This document shows positions 24,579-35,000 of a stretch of 64,000 nt of DNA, piece after piece; the first letter of the stretch is position 1, and every line of letters begins with the position of its first letter. The stretch is from the NCBI GenBank assembly GCA_022829145.1, contig CM040751.1, forward strand, positions 248,001 to 312,000, written 5' to 3'. The position numbers were made by a program, and so were the translations under genes. The stretch is from Albula goreensis (lineage: Eukaryota; Chordata; Actinopteri; Albuliformes; Albulidae). The notes beneath the pieces were generated by a model. It did not search any database and had not been told where the DNA came from. It was given only the letters and a program-made list of their open reading frames with translations.

Positions 24579-25250
24579 CACTGTAATAAAAAATCGGTAT
24601 ATTTTACGGTAAAATACTGGCAGCTGTGGTTGCCAGAATTTTACCGTAAAAAATATGGTGACCATGTATAAGACATTACGGTATTGGTTTTATAGAACTT
24701 TAAATTCCAAGGTTGAAAATAGTGTTATTTACAGGAAATTACTATTAAAATAATGATATATTGTAAACCTATTTACGGTAATTTTCTGTAAAAATAACAG
24801 GTAGACTGTGAACTATTTTACAGTAAACTACCATAATAAATTTGGCAACCATGGATAAGAAATTACGGTATGCTTTTTTAAGGAACTGTAAATTTCATGG
24901 TTGAAAACTGTTTTGTTTAGGGTAAATTACTATATAAAAAACTGAGCTATTGTAAACCTATTTACAGTAATTTTCTTTAAAAATAGCAGCTACATTATAA
25001 ACCTTTTTATAGTGAACTAAAAATAAATCTGTAAAATTTACAGTAAAATACTAGCAGCTGTGGTTGCCAGAATTTCTCCGTAAAAAATACAGTGATAAAA
25101 TATACAACATTATGGTACACCTTTTTGGCAAGAGTAAATTTCTCAGTTGAAAATATTTTTTGTTTGTGGTAAATCTCGATGGAAAAAATGATATATTATA
25201 AACCTAATATAATGTAAACCTTCAAATCAACCCCAATGCAAAAAGCTTTG
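24579..25250. repeat. Subterminal repeats of the CACTA element
   Basis: About three diverged units of roughly 190-245 bp lie in tandem. Landmarks repeat: GTTGAAAA near 24,711, 24,901 and 25,147; TAAACCTA near 24,764, 24,956 and 25,200; GCAGCTGTGGTTGCCAGAAT at 24,632 and 25,054. Short inverted motifs (ACGGTAAAA / TTTTACCGT) recur. Such subterminal arrays are transposase-binding regions in CACTA elements; binding here is inferred. Confidence 0.7.
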
Positions 25251-25371
25251 TAAACTTACTGTTAGTACCATAATAACTTCAAATTACTGAGTATTCCGAT
25301 AAACCCGACTCAAACTTTAATCAAGTCAAGTGATACTCAGATACCACACCTCTTTTAAACATCTTTCCTCA

Positions 25372-25510
25372 CAGTCATCTTTAATCAAATAAACACTATT
25401 AAACAAACTGCATGGAGCAATGTTCCCTGTGACACTACATAATTTCCACTGTGACCTTTGTGTTGGTCTCAGTGAGGCCAAATTGTCTGATCAAATGCTC
25501 TGAAAAGTTC
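25372..25510 (-). repeat. Second copy of transposase 3' coding sequence
   Basis: This stretch aligns with 29,878-30,030 in the transposase gene: AAACTGCATGGAG, GTTCCCTGTGACA, ACTGTGACCTTTGTGTTGG and CCAAATTGTCTGA are shared in the same order and orientation. About 50 bases are missing from the middle of this copy. It is therefore an internal duplicate or the remnant of an earlier related insertion. Confidence 0.8.
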
Positions 25511-26154
25511 CTTCTCATAGCCAAAAACAAGAGGCCAAAACTAGAAAACTCCTTCTATGGAATAGAAAATTAGAATTGAGTAATAATTGTTTAAAGTAAC
25601 TGAAAGAGCAGCTTCTCACAAATAAATATATAAAAATTTCACTGAATTGCTGTTGCTTTAATCTTATTTTCAAGTAATATCTTCAAATTGTTTGACCTTT
25701 GACCCTTTTAGTAAAAGTACAGCCTCTAACACAAATTGCAAAAAAACAAAAAAAAAAAAAATTGCTGCTTATTGTTCATGTAATCAAAGCAATAACAATT
25801 CCACAGAAAATGCACAATGACCCAGTTCACATAACTTTAACTACTAATCAAGTCAGTTTCAGTGTTTCAGTGTCTTTAGTCCTCTTATGACAGGAAAATG
25901 TGAATATCTTTGAGTACTGAACATAAAACATTAGAGGACGTCCCCTGGAACTTTGAAAACAATGATCCACATTTTCACCATTTCTGCCATTTAATGGACC
26001 AAACCAATCAACCAATCAATAATCAATTAATCAAGAAAATAACACACAGATCAACTGATTATGAAAAGTATGATTAGTTGCAGCCTTTGTGTACACCGTT
26101 TCATACCTGTTCATACAGATGGCACTGTGCAAGAGGTCAGACTTAACAGTTCAG
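25511..26154. other. CACTA internal non-coding DNA
   Basis: AT-rich sequence between the duplicated transposase fragment and the last exon of the SAMD3-like gene. It includes a poly(A) run at about 25,740-25,760. No gene recognised. Confidence 0.5.
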
Positions 26155-28081
26155 TTACCATGTCCCTCTCCAGTCCTGGTCGGCGAGATCTGCGATGAGG
26201 GTGAGGACTCTTGGGTTCACCGACAGCTGCTTCTTGTTCTTCTTTGTTTCAACTTTTGTGCCCCTCTCAGGATTGATCATGAAGAAACACCTTTGAACAT
26301 AATTTCATAATCAACCACTAAAAATACTATTTTTTTCTAAACAAGGAATTAAAAAAAAATTAATAACAATAAAAATAATAAACATGTGTTTACCTCTGAA
26401 GGAACTCAAGTGTTGAGCCCAGATCAACAGGATAGTGAATATTCAGGCAATAGTATGCTCCAAACATGAGACAGATGGCAGAGATGAAGTTGGGGATGTG
26501 GTCATTCACAATCTTGCCATCTACACTCACCATGAAGTGTGTCGAGGCATAGCAGGAGGTTCCTGCAAAGAACAGAAAGGTAAAAGAGCAGACCAGCCAT
26601 TACCATCCAAACTCAGTCTTATCAAAATTGTTAGGCTTTGAAGCAGCACTTCAAAAATGACAATGCATAACAGTTTTCATGCAATACTTCTTAACATTAG
26701 CTTAGTGAAACTGATCAACACTTACCACATACAATAATACATGGATTCACAGGCAGTCTTTCCAGTGGTACGTCTTTTGCCACACATGTCTGGTCAACAT
26801 AGTGGAAGAGGTTCTCCTCTTTGTCATCAAAGTAGGAAAGAAAAGGAGAACCATGTCTTTAACATCCTCCGAGCAGCCCTCCAACTGTCCTCTCAGAATG
26901 TCAAGTTTTGTGACTGCCTGAAGAATTCTTTTGCTCTTCTCTGCACAAATGGTTCTCATGAAGTCCAGAAGCCGTTTTCCCTTTTTTTCGATATTGGTGA
27001 GGAAAGTCTCTTTCAGCGATACCCCAGTGAGCTCTTGGAAGTGTACTGTCATGCCAATCTCTTGGAATAAAAAAGGCCACTCCTCCAGGAGGGATTGCAG
27101 CTCTGTTCCCTTGTTTATGTCTTTGCGTTGGGAGTAGTAGGTACACTTCATCAGAGTTTTTACCTCGTCTGGGCCAAAGGCAGTCTGTTCACTGAGCGCT
27201 TTCATTTTGTCTTTCTTTTCCTGTTGGCTTTCTGGTGTCTCACTCACTGGCATATATTTCATATCCCACTTTATACAGCCATAGGTGTCCTGCATAGCTG
27301 CCCGTTGTTCAGCTGGGATTTCATCAGTGTCACAGTCATCTGACCCCTGTTTGCGTTTTTTTATCCTTGGTGCTGAAGACCGTTTCACATTTTCGATTCG
27401 GGCTTGTAACTGCTTTACTAGTGAGTGATATCCTAGTCCAACTACATCACCTGTGATGACATCTTGCAGTGACTGTGGATGTTTTGCAACAAGTTTTTTG
27501 GCAACTTCTGTGGAGGCTTTGGTACTTGGAGAGGCACAAACATTCATCATGTCAGTGACGACAATCCGGACCATTTCTCTACGTACCCGTGGACTTGGCC
27601 TTTTCCCTCTCTCTAAACACTGCATCAAGTCTTCAGGAAACTTCGTCCATGGGATCTGGAAGTTGTCAACCCAAATTGTCTGCCGCGGCAATCCAGCAGT
27701 TGGACGGCGAGGAGAGACTGACTGAAGAGCTCGTTGAGGAGGTTGGAGAAGACAGCGCTGACTGGCTATGGCCTTCATTAGTTTGTGCTGTAAAGAATGG
27801 AATAAACAAAATGTATGTAAATAATGTTTTATCTTTGGTTACAGACCTACTTCTAAAAATGTTTACTTACTGGTTTGTTTCCAGGCAGCTACCAATCTTC
27901 TGGCCTGAATTGGTCTCAGTGTAGAAAGGAGATCAGCTTCCTGAATGAATGGAAAATCCTCAGTGGTCTCTACTCCCAACGATTGAAGTGTCTCCACTAA
28001 AATATCCAAGATTGAGGCTGCGAGGTCTGGCAACACCTTTGTGATAGCACTGCGTATGTTGATTTGCTCTGCATCATCCAT
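26155..28081 (-). CDS. SAMD3-like gene carried by the CACTA element (damaged)
   Basis: Four exons on the minus strand, each with GT/AG borders: 27,871-28,081; 26,726-27,787; 26,394-26,562; 26,155-26,290, with a TAA stop at 26,155. Exon 1 encodes MDDAEQINIRSAITKVLPDL and a region ending RPIQARRLVAAWKQT, typical of the SAM-like N-terminus of fish 'SAMD3-like' proteins. Exon 2 gives a Ser-rich linker, IPWTKFPEDLMQCLERGKRP and WPFLFQEIGMTVHFQELTG. Exon 3 gives DGKIVNDHIPNFISAICLMF and PVDLGSTLEFLQR. Exon 4 ends LADQDWRGTW. Junction phases fit, but exon 2 has two frame changes (between the Ser-rich linker and VDNFQIPW near 27,670-27,720, and near 26,840 before the YFDDKEENLFHYVD stretch), so it is probably dead. 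These proteins are multicopy in fish; their function is unknown. An ordinary host gene trapped in the element is less likely. Confidence 0.7.
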
Positions 28082-29555
28082 TTCTGAGTATGAAAGTGAA
28101 TAAGGCACAATTAACCCCAGAATGACAGTCCAAGACAGTTAATAATGTGATAACACTGTGTTTCAAAGGAACTATTTGGTATCCATCTTTAATGTAAGAT
28201 GGCAATGGATAGAAACACTAGCGGAACAAATCAGTACCGGGCCGGGGGCGGGGCACATGACCGGGCCCTTTAAACCCAATAAAGCTCATGATAACATCGC
28301 TTTACAACATACACATGCCCGCAACAGCGGGGCTTACAAGCACACATACTACATTTTTGACACAAGCAACTGCTGAGTCCATAACATCACCGCTATACAG
28401 TTGAGAGAGAAAGAAGAGGATATAAGCTGGGCTACTAGAAATAACAACCGTCAACAGTTTACAACAGCTCACACATTGGGCCTTATTCATCAATATTTTC
28501 CCTCCACTCTGCAGTCCCTCTCTAACGTCATTTTACCTTGTATAAAAATAACGAGAATGATTGTACTAAGAACTAAGAACCGATATAGTAGCAGGAAGAG
28601 TACTAGAAGCAGTCAAAGAACAGCAGAACTTTCTGTTCAAAACCTGAAATTGTCATTGAAGATCATTATACCTGACCAGCATTGCAGTGTCATTATATCA
28701 GGAAAGTTATTTCAAAATGTCAAGTCCGGTAAGGTAGCTAACCGGCAAGCATGCTGTATTCTATGGATAATTTTTTCAACTACTTTAAAATTGCAGCGGC
28801 AGTTATAATTGTTGCTTAGTAACGTTAGCAACATTAACACGCTCAACACTCCACCTATGTGAAGTCAATGGAGGCCGTTTTTTAAAGCGTTATAGTTTAA
28901 AAATGAATCTATCGCTCAGAAAATACAAGCAACCTGACCAGTATATTTACGCCAAGTTCGGTATGTCTACCTTAAAAAACTGTCGGGAGAGATACGTCCG
29001 GAAGAACCAGGAATAATAATAATATTTAGAAGAAGAAGTAAAGATTCTATAGAAGAGCAGTAGTTTGTGCCTTCGGCAAGCAAACTAATTAATTGTATTC
29101 ATCAGTATTACACAAATGAAGCCGTTTGACCTGTTTTAATGTTGAATCCAATAGTGATTTTATATAAGACTTTGAACCGTTATAATGTTACGATATTACT
29201 GCCAAATAATTTGCTACTCATTTTTAATCAAATAATCATTTTTAATCAAATAAAAAATGAGTGAATGGAAAAATAAAAGCAACAACACGAAAAACAAGCT
29301 TTACAGCCGTGTTTTTCCATTTACGCACGCAATACGAACATATTAGAGCACTCGTTGAAATTCCTTCGGATCCTACAAACTGATATACGAAAACTTTGAT
29401 AAATCCCACATTTTTTGCGTAAATACACTTGGAGAAAATATCGGCGATCCACTTGTAAATTTGCACGTAATGAAGTTAAATGTGAGAGTGAAAATAAAGC
29501 CGGTCATGCAGCACGTCATTTTATTCATATTTTACACCTAACTACATCACTGAAG
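28082..29555 (-). other. CACTA internal region between the two genes
   Basis: Contains the likely 5' leader and promoter side of the SAMD3-like gene. A GC-rich patch lies at about 28,236-28,270 (CCGGGCCGGGGGCGGGGC). Sequence at 28,605-28,710 recurs at about 60,236-60,345 inside the Harbinger element. No other gene is seen. Confidence 0.5.
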
Positions 29556-29639
29556 TCAGTCTTGTATAGTTTTTACCAACCATGACTCATTCTGCCTGGG
29601 GTAACATATATAAGCACACATATATCGCACATTGAGCGG

Positions 29640-29755
29640 TGTCGTCGGGAGGGGGCCCGGTCCCCCCAGCCTGGAACAGAGGCTACGGGCCCCCCTGGGC
29701 CCCGGGCCGAGGGCGCGCCGCCCTCCCAGCCCCCCCGGAAACTCCGCCCCTGGAT
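29640..29755. repeat. Very GC-rich insertion end (hAT-like)
   Basis: A block close to 80% GC in AT-rich surroundings, rich in GGGCCC/CCCCCC. Its right edge, read on the minus strand, begins CAGGGGCGGAGTTTCC, similar to hAT termini. No opposite terminus was found. It follows directly after the recognisable transposase C-terminus (LIDFYPG), and the open frame simply reads on through it. Confidence 0.45.
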
Positions 29756-31370
29756 AGAAATCAATCAAGTCACTGATGTTCAGACACTGCATTTTTTCAT
29801 TGTCTTTCCTCACTGAGTAAAGGTGGTACCCAGAAAGGAATTCTGCTGTGTACACTGACATCAGAAAATGAACAGTGTCATTTTTAATCAAAATGAGTAC
29901 AAGTTCACCAAACTGCATGGAGTCAGTGTTCCCTGTGACAAGGAATTGTCCTTTTTTATATGATGTTCCCTTATAGAGAATTTCTACTGTGACCTTTGTG
30001 TTGGTCTCTGTGAATCCAAATTGTCTGACTGCATCTTGAATGGATTCACTGTATAGTCCTGAGTAAAATGGAGAACCATCTTTATCTTGGAAAACAGGCT
30101 TGCTCATTGATCCTGCTGAAAGATACGCCTGTAACAGCTGATGTCTTTCAGACAGAGTAAGGCAGAGGTTTTTGAAATTTTTCAAATTTCTTGCACATCT
30201 TTTGAAGTAACTGTGCTTACTTTCAAAGCGCATTGTCCATAGTCTGATCAGGGGCCCAAATTTCAGGATCATTTCTGGGTAATGACGTAAATTATGATGC
30301 TTTGGTTTCAGGCCAGTTTCTGGGAATAGAGTTTTTCTTGACTCCAAATATTCTTGAATAAGAACGTCAAGGTATGCAACCTGAGGCACAGAGATTTTCT
30401 GTGCACATATCATGTCCACAATGTCTTTTAGCTGCAGAGTCAACTGCCACACATCATGTGCTGTATCTTTAACTCTGTCACCAATTATGAGAGGCAACAG
30501 CCTAAGAAAATTTGAATTCTGTACAGCTTGACCTGAGAGTTTAAGTCCATGGGGGCTGACCTCACATGGTTTTGTAGAAGCATCAGAACCACAGTATTTG
30601 AACTGTTTAATGCGTCGATTCAGAATGGAGTAAGTGAACCAAGTCTTTTTCTTTATAAAATACGTAAGATACAGTGCCACATCATAAGACAAAACACCCT
30701 CAAATATGTCATGTCCCAGACAAGGTGGCAAACCTGGCAGACAGACATTGAAGTATTTCAAAGAATTAAATACAGAGTTACACTTTACTCCTTCCACATC
30801 TGGTGATGAACCTTCAGTCTGCAGGCAATCAACAGCAGCACTATAGTTGTTGATGGTTCTCTCTGGTCCACACAGATTTGGATCACCCTGAAAGTCAGAT
30901 CTGTTGATTAGACAGTACCTGCAGAAATATTTTGAGGAGCTGAAATTTTCAGAGAATCCACCGATGCAATGCGAGCCCAAATTATCTCCAGCAATGCAAT
31001 ACAAGGTTCCCTTGACTGTTTCACTTGATCCAACAATCCCATTCTCCTCCAATTCCTTCAAGTCTGTTATTAGTTCAGAGAACACCTTAGCATGCCCAAA
31101 CGCTTTGAAATCTTTCTCTCTACACAACAACACAAGTGACATGTGGTCTGTGTCAGACCGTACATGCAGTGGTAAGTTGGCAACAGATGCATACACAGCT
31201 AAAACTTCATGTCTTGTCTTGGCAGAGCCTAAAGGGTTAACTACTTCAAAGGCATCCTGGTATAGAACTAACTTCACACATGATGGATTTTGAGCAAAAA
31301 AATCATTGTTTTTGAATATCTGACCATCACTAATGTCATTTAGAACATCTGAAGGAGACTTGGGGGAGTG
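29755..31370 (-). pseudogene. Tnp2-type CACTA transposase, N-terminally truncated
   Basis: One uninterrupted frame of about 540 residues. It opens with LNDISDGQIFKNNDFF and LVLYQDAFEVVNPLGSAKTR, the middle of Tnp2-family (Pfam Transposase_21) proteins. Next come LSLVLLCREKDFKAFGH and ITDLKELEENGI, then a Cys/His cluster (CRYCLINRSDF), and PPCLGHDIFEGVLSYD with a nearby H/E pair. PKHHNLRHYPEMILKFGPL and RFESKHSYFKRCARNLKNFK are the well-conserved late motifs. The N-terminal half of the family is missing because the open frame begins at the insertion junction. The only upstream ATG at 31,374-31,376 belongs to the gypsy flank. It would have cut and joined DNA at CACTA ends. The long intact frame suggests relatively recent coding constraint. 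Confidence 0.75.
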
Positions 31371-32931
31371 AACCATTTGCTACCGCTCAGGCAGGTCAGG
31401 GCATCTTCCACATAAGGGATGGTGTATTGGTCAGGAATTGTCCTCCTGTTTAACGTCCTGTAGTCCACACACATACGTATGGTTCCATTTTTCTTGCGAA
31501 TCACAACGATAGGGGACACATAGGGGCTTCTGGATTCTGAAATTATTCCTGCTTCCTTCAGATCATTTAAATGTTTTCTCACATCTTCCAAATCACTTGG
31601 AGGTAAGCATCTGGAGCGTTCTCTCAATGGCTTGTCATCTTTCACTCGAATGCTGTGTTGTGTACTCATCAAACTCATTGCAGGAGAAAACCCTCTTTCC
31701 TCTCCATCATTTTCCGACATAGTCTCTCCTTCCACTCAGGAGGCACAGGAGAATCTGTGAAGTTGAAAGACGAGGGAGACAGTTGAGATGTGGGTGGCTT
31801 ATACACATTATTTTCAGGGACTGCATTTATGACATCCACCCGGTACAGGTGAGCAATTTGCATGCCACATTTCAATGTCACAGAATGATTTGACACATTT
31901 CTCAAAGTGACTGTCATGCGACGACAATGGACAGCATTTGGTTTTTCAACAACAGGCATCACCAGAAGTTCTTCTGGGAAACAACCATCCTCTGGGCGGT
32001 CTATAAGGATAGCTTGACCAGAAGGACTGCCAGAAAACTTTGGAATGCCAACAACTTTTACAACCCCACCAGGTACCAACACAAAGGACTTCTCTTGAAT
32101 GAACCAGACTGTTCCTCTTTTTGGATCAGCTGTGTCATCTGGAGTGTCCTGAAACTTCTCATAAGCCTTTTATTACTGGGTGCACAGACAGGGTATGTAG
32201 GAAATTGTCTCCATTTTGTGTTCTGCAAGAATGGAACAATCTCCTAACTATGGAGGTGTTTGTGCCAACCACAATGGAAATTTCACCTTTCATGGCCAAA
32301 TCTGGACACACAAGCACAAATGTTTCTATGGTCTCAGCTACTCAAGTTTCAAGCACATATAACCATCATATGGATATTAGTCTGCACTGAGGCCCCAAAT
32401 CTCCAGCCATTCAATAGGGGTCAAGGGCAGGTGCTTCAGATACTTGTCATAAAAGGAGCGATACAGCAGAGTACCTTGGGACCCACTATCAAGCAAAGCT
32501 TTGGCATAAATGCCCTCAATTTGTACAGAGACAATAGAGATAGGTCCAATTAAACCCTCAGGCAGATTAGCCTTGCTTTCTTTTGCCATGTCACACTTTG
32601 TGGAACGTGTTTTCCCCCGGAGCGTCAGGCCGTTCCTCTACTGAGCTCCTGGGAAGTTTCCCATTGGCTGTTTTGTTTTCAGGAGACACTTATTCACTTT
32701 CCTGAGATTCTCTGGGTTTTCACATTCCCGCTGGAAGTGACCATCTTTACCACACTTGTAGACATCAGCACCATACTGAGGTCTGGGAGCTCTCTCCTTT
32801 CCACCTGCATATTTTCCAGCAGCCTGTGTGTGTTTCTGGGATACATGCTGTGGTGAACTTCCAGGAGCCTCCCGCTTTACCATTTGTTTGTTGGCGGGTA
32901 GCACTCCAGATGGAGTGGTCTGATTTGCCAA
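31371..32931 (-). pseudogene. Gag knuckle, protease and early RT of the gypsy element
   Basis: Right to left: a CCHC knuckle (CGKDGHFQREC, about 32,740-32,780); protease with the active-site box LLDSGSQGTL (about 32,480-32,510); a protease-RT linker (VVKVVGIPKFSGSPSGQAI and onward); then RT approach and fingers, RSPYVSPIVVIRKKNGTIR and MCVDYRTLNRRTIPDQYT, to the edge of the CACTA insertion. Fossil, part of the element listed at 20,498-33,040. Confidence 0.85.
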
Positions 32932-33039
32932 ACAGAGAATGAAGGAGGGCTTTTGTAACCATTCCAGACGGGCGAATAGCAGTGGTCAAGAGTCTGTTCA
33001 CTTCTTGTTTTGCAGATGATGAGCTGGAAGAATTTAGTG

Positions 33040-33560
33040 ATGACTCACTTCAGGTTGGCATAAATAATACAACCTATACTCAATGCTATATGGCATTTCC
33101 TCTTTCTAAAAATCATGCCACCACAACCGCACAACCTTTGCTTTTCCCAGATAATTCCAACACTTGTCCAACACAACAGACAATTCCAATTGTCTGCCCA
33201 GCAGGCTGGTCTGGAATTGGGTTTGATAGCCAGGTCTCAGTAAGACAGATTATGGTGATGTCCTAGGTCTCTTTCTGAAGCATAATGTGGGCCCTCAACT
33301 CATCTAGTTTATTGTCCAAAGATTGCACATTTGCCAGAAGTATGCTGGGAAGTGGGAGATGAAGGCTACGTCTTCTAACACAAAGCAACACATCGGCCCT
33401 GCATCCACTGAAAAGTGTGTGCATTCCAGCGCCTAGTCGTTTCAATGTACACCAAATGGATGCAGAAGGTCCAAAACAGTAAAATCCATATTTCTGAAGA
33501 GGGGCATCTGTGTTCTGTTTAATAGTAAAGTTTATGGACCACTCCTTCGAGGCAGCCATT
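33040..33560 (-). pseudogene. L2/CR1-group LINE endonuclease fragment
   Basis: Encodes LPLPSILLANVQSLDNKLDE and LRAHIMLQKE, then a strand reading TIICLTETWLSNPIPD. This is the start of the apurinic endonuclease domain in L2/Rex-type fish LINEs (consensus 'LANVQSLDNKLDEL...FTETWL'). The frame is disrupted past about 33,265. The piece ends near the truncated gag edge of the gypsy element. It probably belongs with the LINE fragment at 20,100-20,497 on the far side of that element. Confidence 0.7.
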
Positions 33561-33756
33561 CAGGGCACCGTCTCCAGATTGGCAATATGGTGATCATTGT
33601 GCATTCAAAAATTCCTTGTAGCTCTTGAGTACTTGAAAGAATACTGGAGGTCAAGCCTGATTCACAAGGACTAGTATGAACATTAAGGCTTAAATGTAAA
33701 ACAACCACCTTGGAAAGGCCTGTTAATAGAATCTTTCTGCACTGTACACTTCTTCT

Positions 33757-33827
33757 TTAAACCCTTTCTCTCCTGACGGAATACAGGTCGTCTACCACAG
33801 ATCTCCAGTGCACTCTGTTTTGGGCTG
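33757..33827 (-). pseudogene. C-terminal end of the RTE-like LINE, separated piece
   Basis: The frame AQNRVHWRSVVDDLYSVRRE, ending RV and a TAA at 33,757-33,759, is the usual C-terminus of this LINE type ('AQDR..WR.LV..LC..RR'). It is the continuation of the LINE at 38,876-41,951. Both ends are cut by the Gmr1-like element and share the 5-bp GGCTG duplication. Confidence 0.8.
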
Positions 33828-34349
33828 TGTTACGTCTGTGTGTGTGTTATTGTTGTGTCTTATTGTTGCTGCCGTCCTCTTCGCACCCCTATCCCACCCC
33901 TGCCATTCGACATTGTTGCTGTCACTCATCGACATCCTGACAATCAGAGGGCAATGCGACTTTTAAATACCCCTACTTCACCGTGAAGATGTCGGTCTTG
34001 ATGGTTTTATGTCTGTGCTGGTTATGTGTGTTCATGCAGTGTTTTGCCCATGTTATCCCTGCTGTGTGTTGTAATGTGTGTCGTTTCTGGTGTAGTGGCA
34101 ACCCTTTTTGTTGTACCTCCTGTTGTGCTCTTTTGTCGGCCACACCGCGGCTAAAGGCTCAGGCTCTGAGGCTTGAACATGAGTGCAAGTTGTCAGTACA
34201 CTGGCTGGAAATAGAGGCAGATACCAAGTCAGACTGCGGCAGGTGGAGCTGCAGAATGCCGCTGCGCAGTCGGCTTCCACACCCGCACTGGGTCCGTCCC
34301 AACCTCAAACGGGAACACATATGACGTCAGAAGGCATGTAGACCTACCT

Positions 34350-35000
34350 CCTTTTCAAGAAACTGAAGTTGATGCCTACTTTAGTACATTTGAACAGCTG
34401 ACTGCTGTGCTGCATTGGCCAAAGGAAATATGGTCTACCCTGCTGCAGTGTAAGTTAACTAGTAAAGCGCAGGAGGTTCTTGCTACCCTGTCTTTTGAGG
34501 AGAGCCTAGACTATGACATTGTTAAAGCTGCTGTTCTTCACACATATGAGATTGTGCCGGAAGCATAAACACAAAAATTCAGAATGCATAAAAAAACATC
34601 TTCGCAATCATTTGTGGAGTTTGCTAGGGAGAAGGGGACTCTCTTTGAGAGACTCTCTTTCCAGCAAGTCTACAGACTACGATTCGCTCCGTGAGCTAAT
34701 ATTGCTGGAAGAGTTCAAGAAGTGCTCACCTGAGCAGTTTGTGATATACTTAAATTAACAGAAAGTTACATCATTGAGTGAGGCGGCCGTGTTTGTGGAT
34801 GAGTTCTCGCTAACACATAAGGTTGTGTTTGTGCCCACCTGTAATGAAAAGCCGGTTGCCCCTTTCCCCTGACCCACAGGTTGTGTCTCAGGTCAGAAAT
34901 TATAAGTCATCCCCTACATGCTCCAAAGAAGAGAGAAGGTGTTTCTACTGTCACAAGGCTGGGCATATGATTGCTGATTGTCTGGCTCTAAGGCGAAAGA
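34350..35000 (+). pseudogene. Gag region of Gmr1-like element 2
   Basis: Capsid-like sequence (QLTAVLHWPKEIWSTLLQ; AQEVLATLSFEESLDYDIVK) is followed by a SCAN-like segment (SFVEFAREKGTLFE; LRELILLEEFKKCSPEQF; SLSEAAVFVDEF). A zinc knuckle, CFYCHKAGHMIADC, follows. The pattern parallels the Gag of element 1 at clearly lower similarity. Fossil. Confidence 0.75.

Larger units (their letters stand above)
24579..31370 (-). mobile_element. CACTA/EnSpm DNA transposon inserted in gypsy RT
   Basis: The left end starts CACTGTAATAAAAAATCGG and runs into ACGGTAAAA/TTTACCGTAAA-rich subterminal repeats, as in fish EnSpm elements. The insert interrupts the gypsy RT, whose reading continues on each side. 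Both genes inside lie on the minus strand: a Tnp2-type transposase fragment (about 29,755-31,370) and a SAMD3-like gene (26,155-28,081). The right end is only GAGTG at 31,366-31,370, inside transposase-like coding sequence. The transposase N-terminal half is absent, so the copy is truncated there. The exact target duplication is uncertain: two bases (TG) are shared by both junctions. Confidence 0.75.
20498..33040 (-). mobile_element. Ty3/gypsy retrotransposon fossil, split by a CACTA element
   Basis: Minus-strand element with conventional order gag, protease, RT, RNase H, integrase. Its 3' LTR is 20,498-21,500; no 5' LTR is recognised near 33 kb, where gag-like sequence meets LINE sequence. 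The 24,579-31,370 interval is a later CACTA insertion inside RT. Parts: zinc-knuckle gag about 32,640-32,930, protease about 32,380-32,590, protease-RT linker and early RT about 31,380-32,080, rest of RT about 23,900-24,578, RNase H about 23,400-23,900, integrase about 21,600-23,230. The copy is broken, with several breaks besides the insertion. The subgroup is not assigned. Confidence 0.85.

Noticed and set aside
24579-25250. CRISPR-like or satellite array
   Set aside because: The units are long, diverged and AT-rich and lie at a CACTA end; they are subterminal transposon repeats.
26741-27343. Plus-strand frames over the SAMD3-like gene
   Set aside because: Shadows of the minus-strand gene, with no family similarity.
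31374-31376. ATG as the start of the CACTA transposase
   Set aside because: This ATG lies in the gypsy flank; the transposase frame is truncated at the junction.
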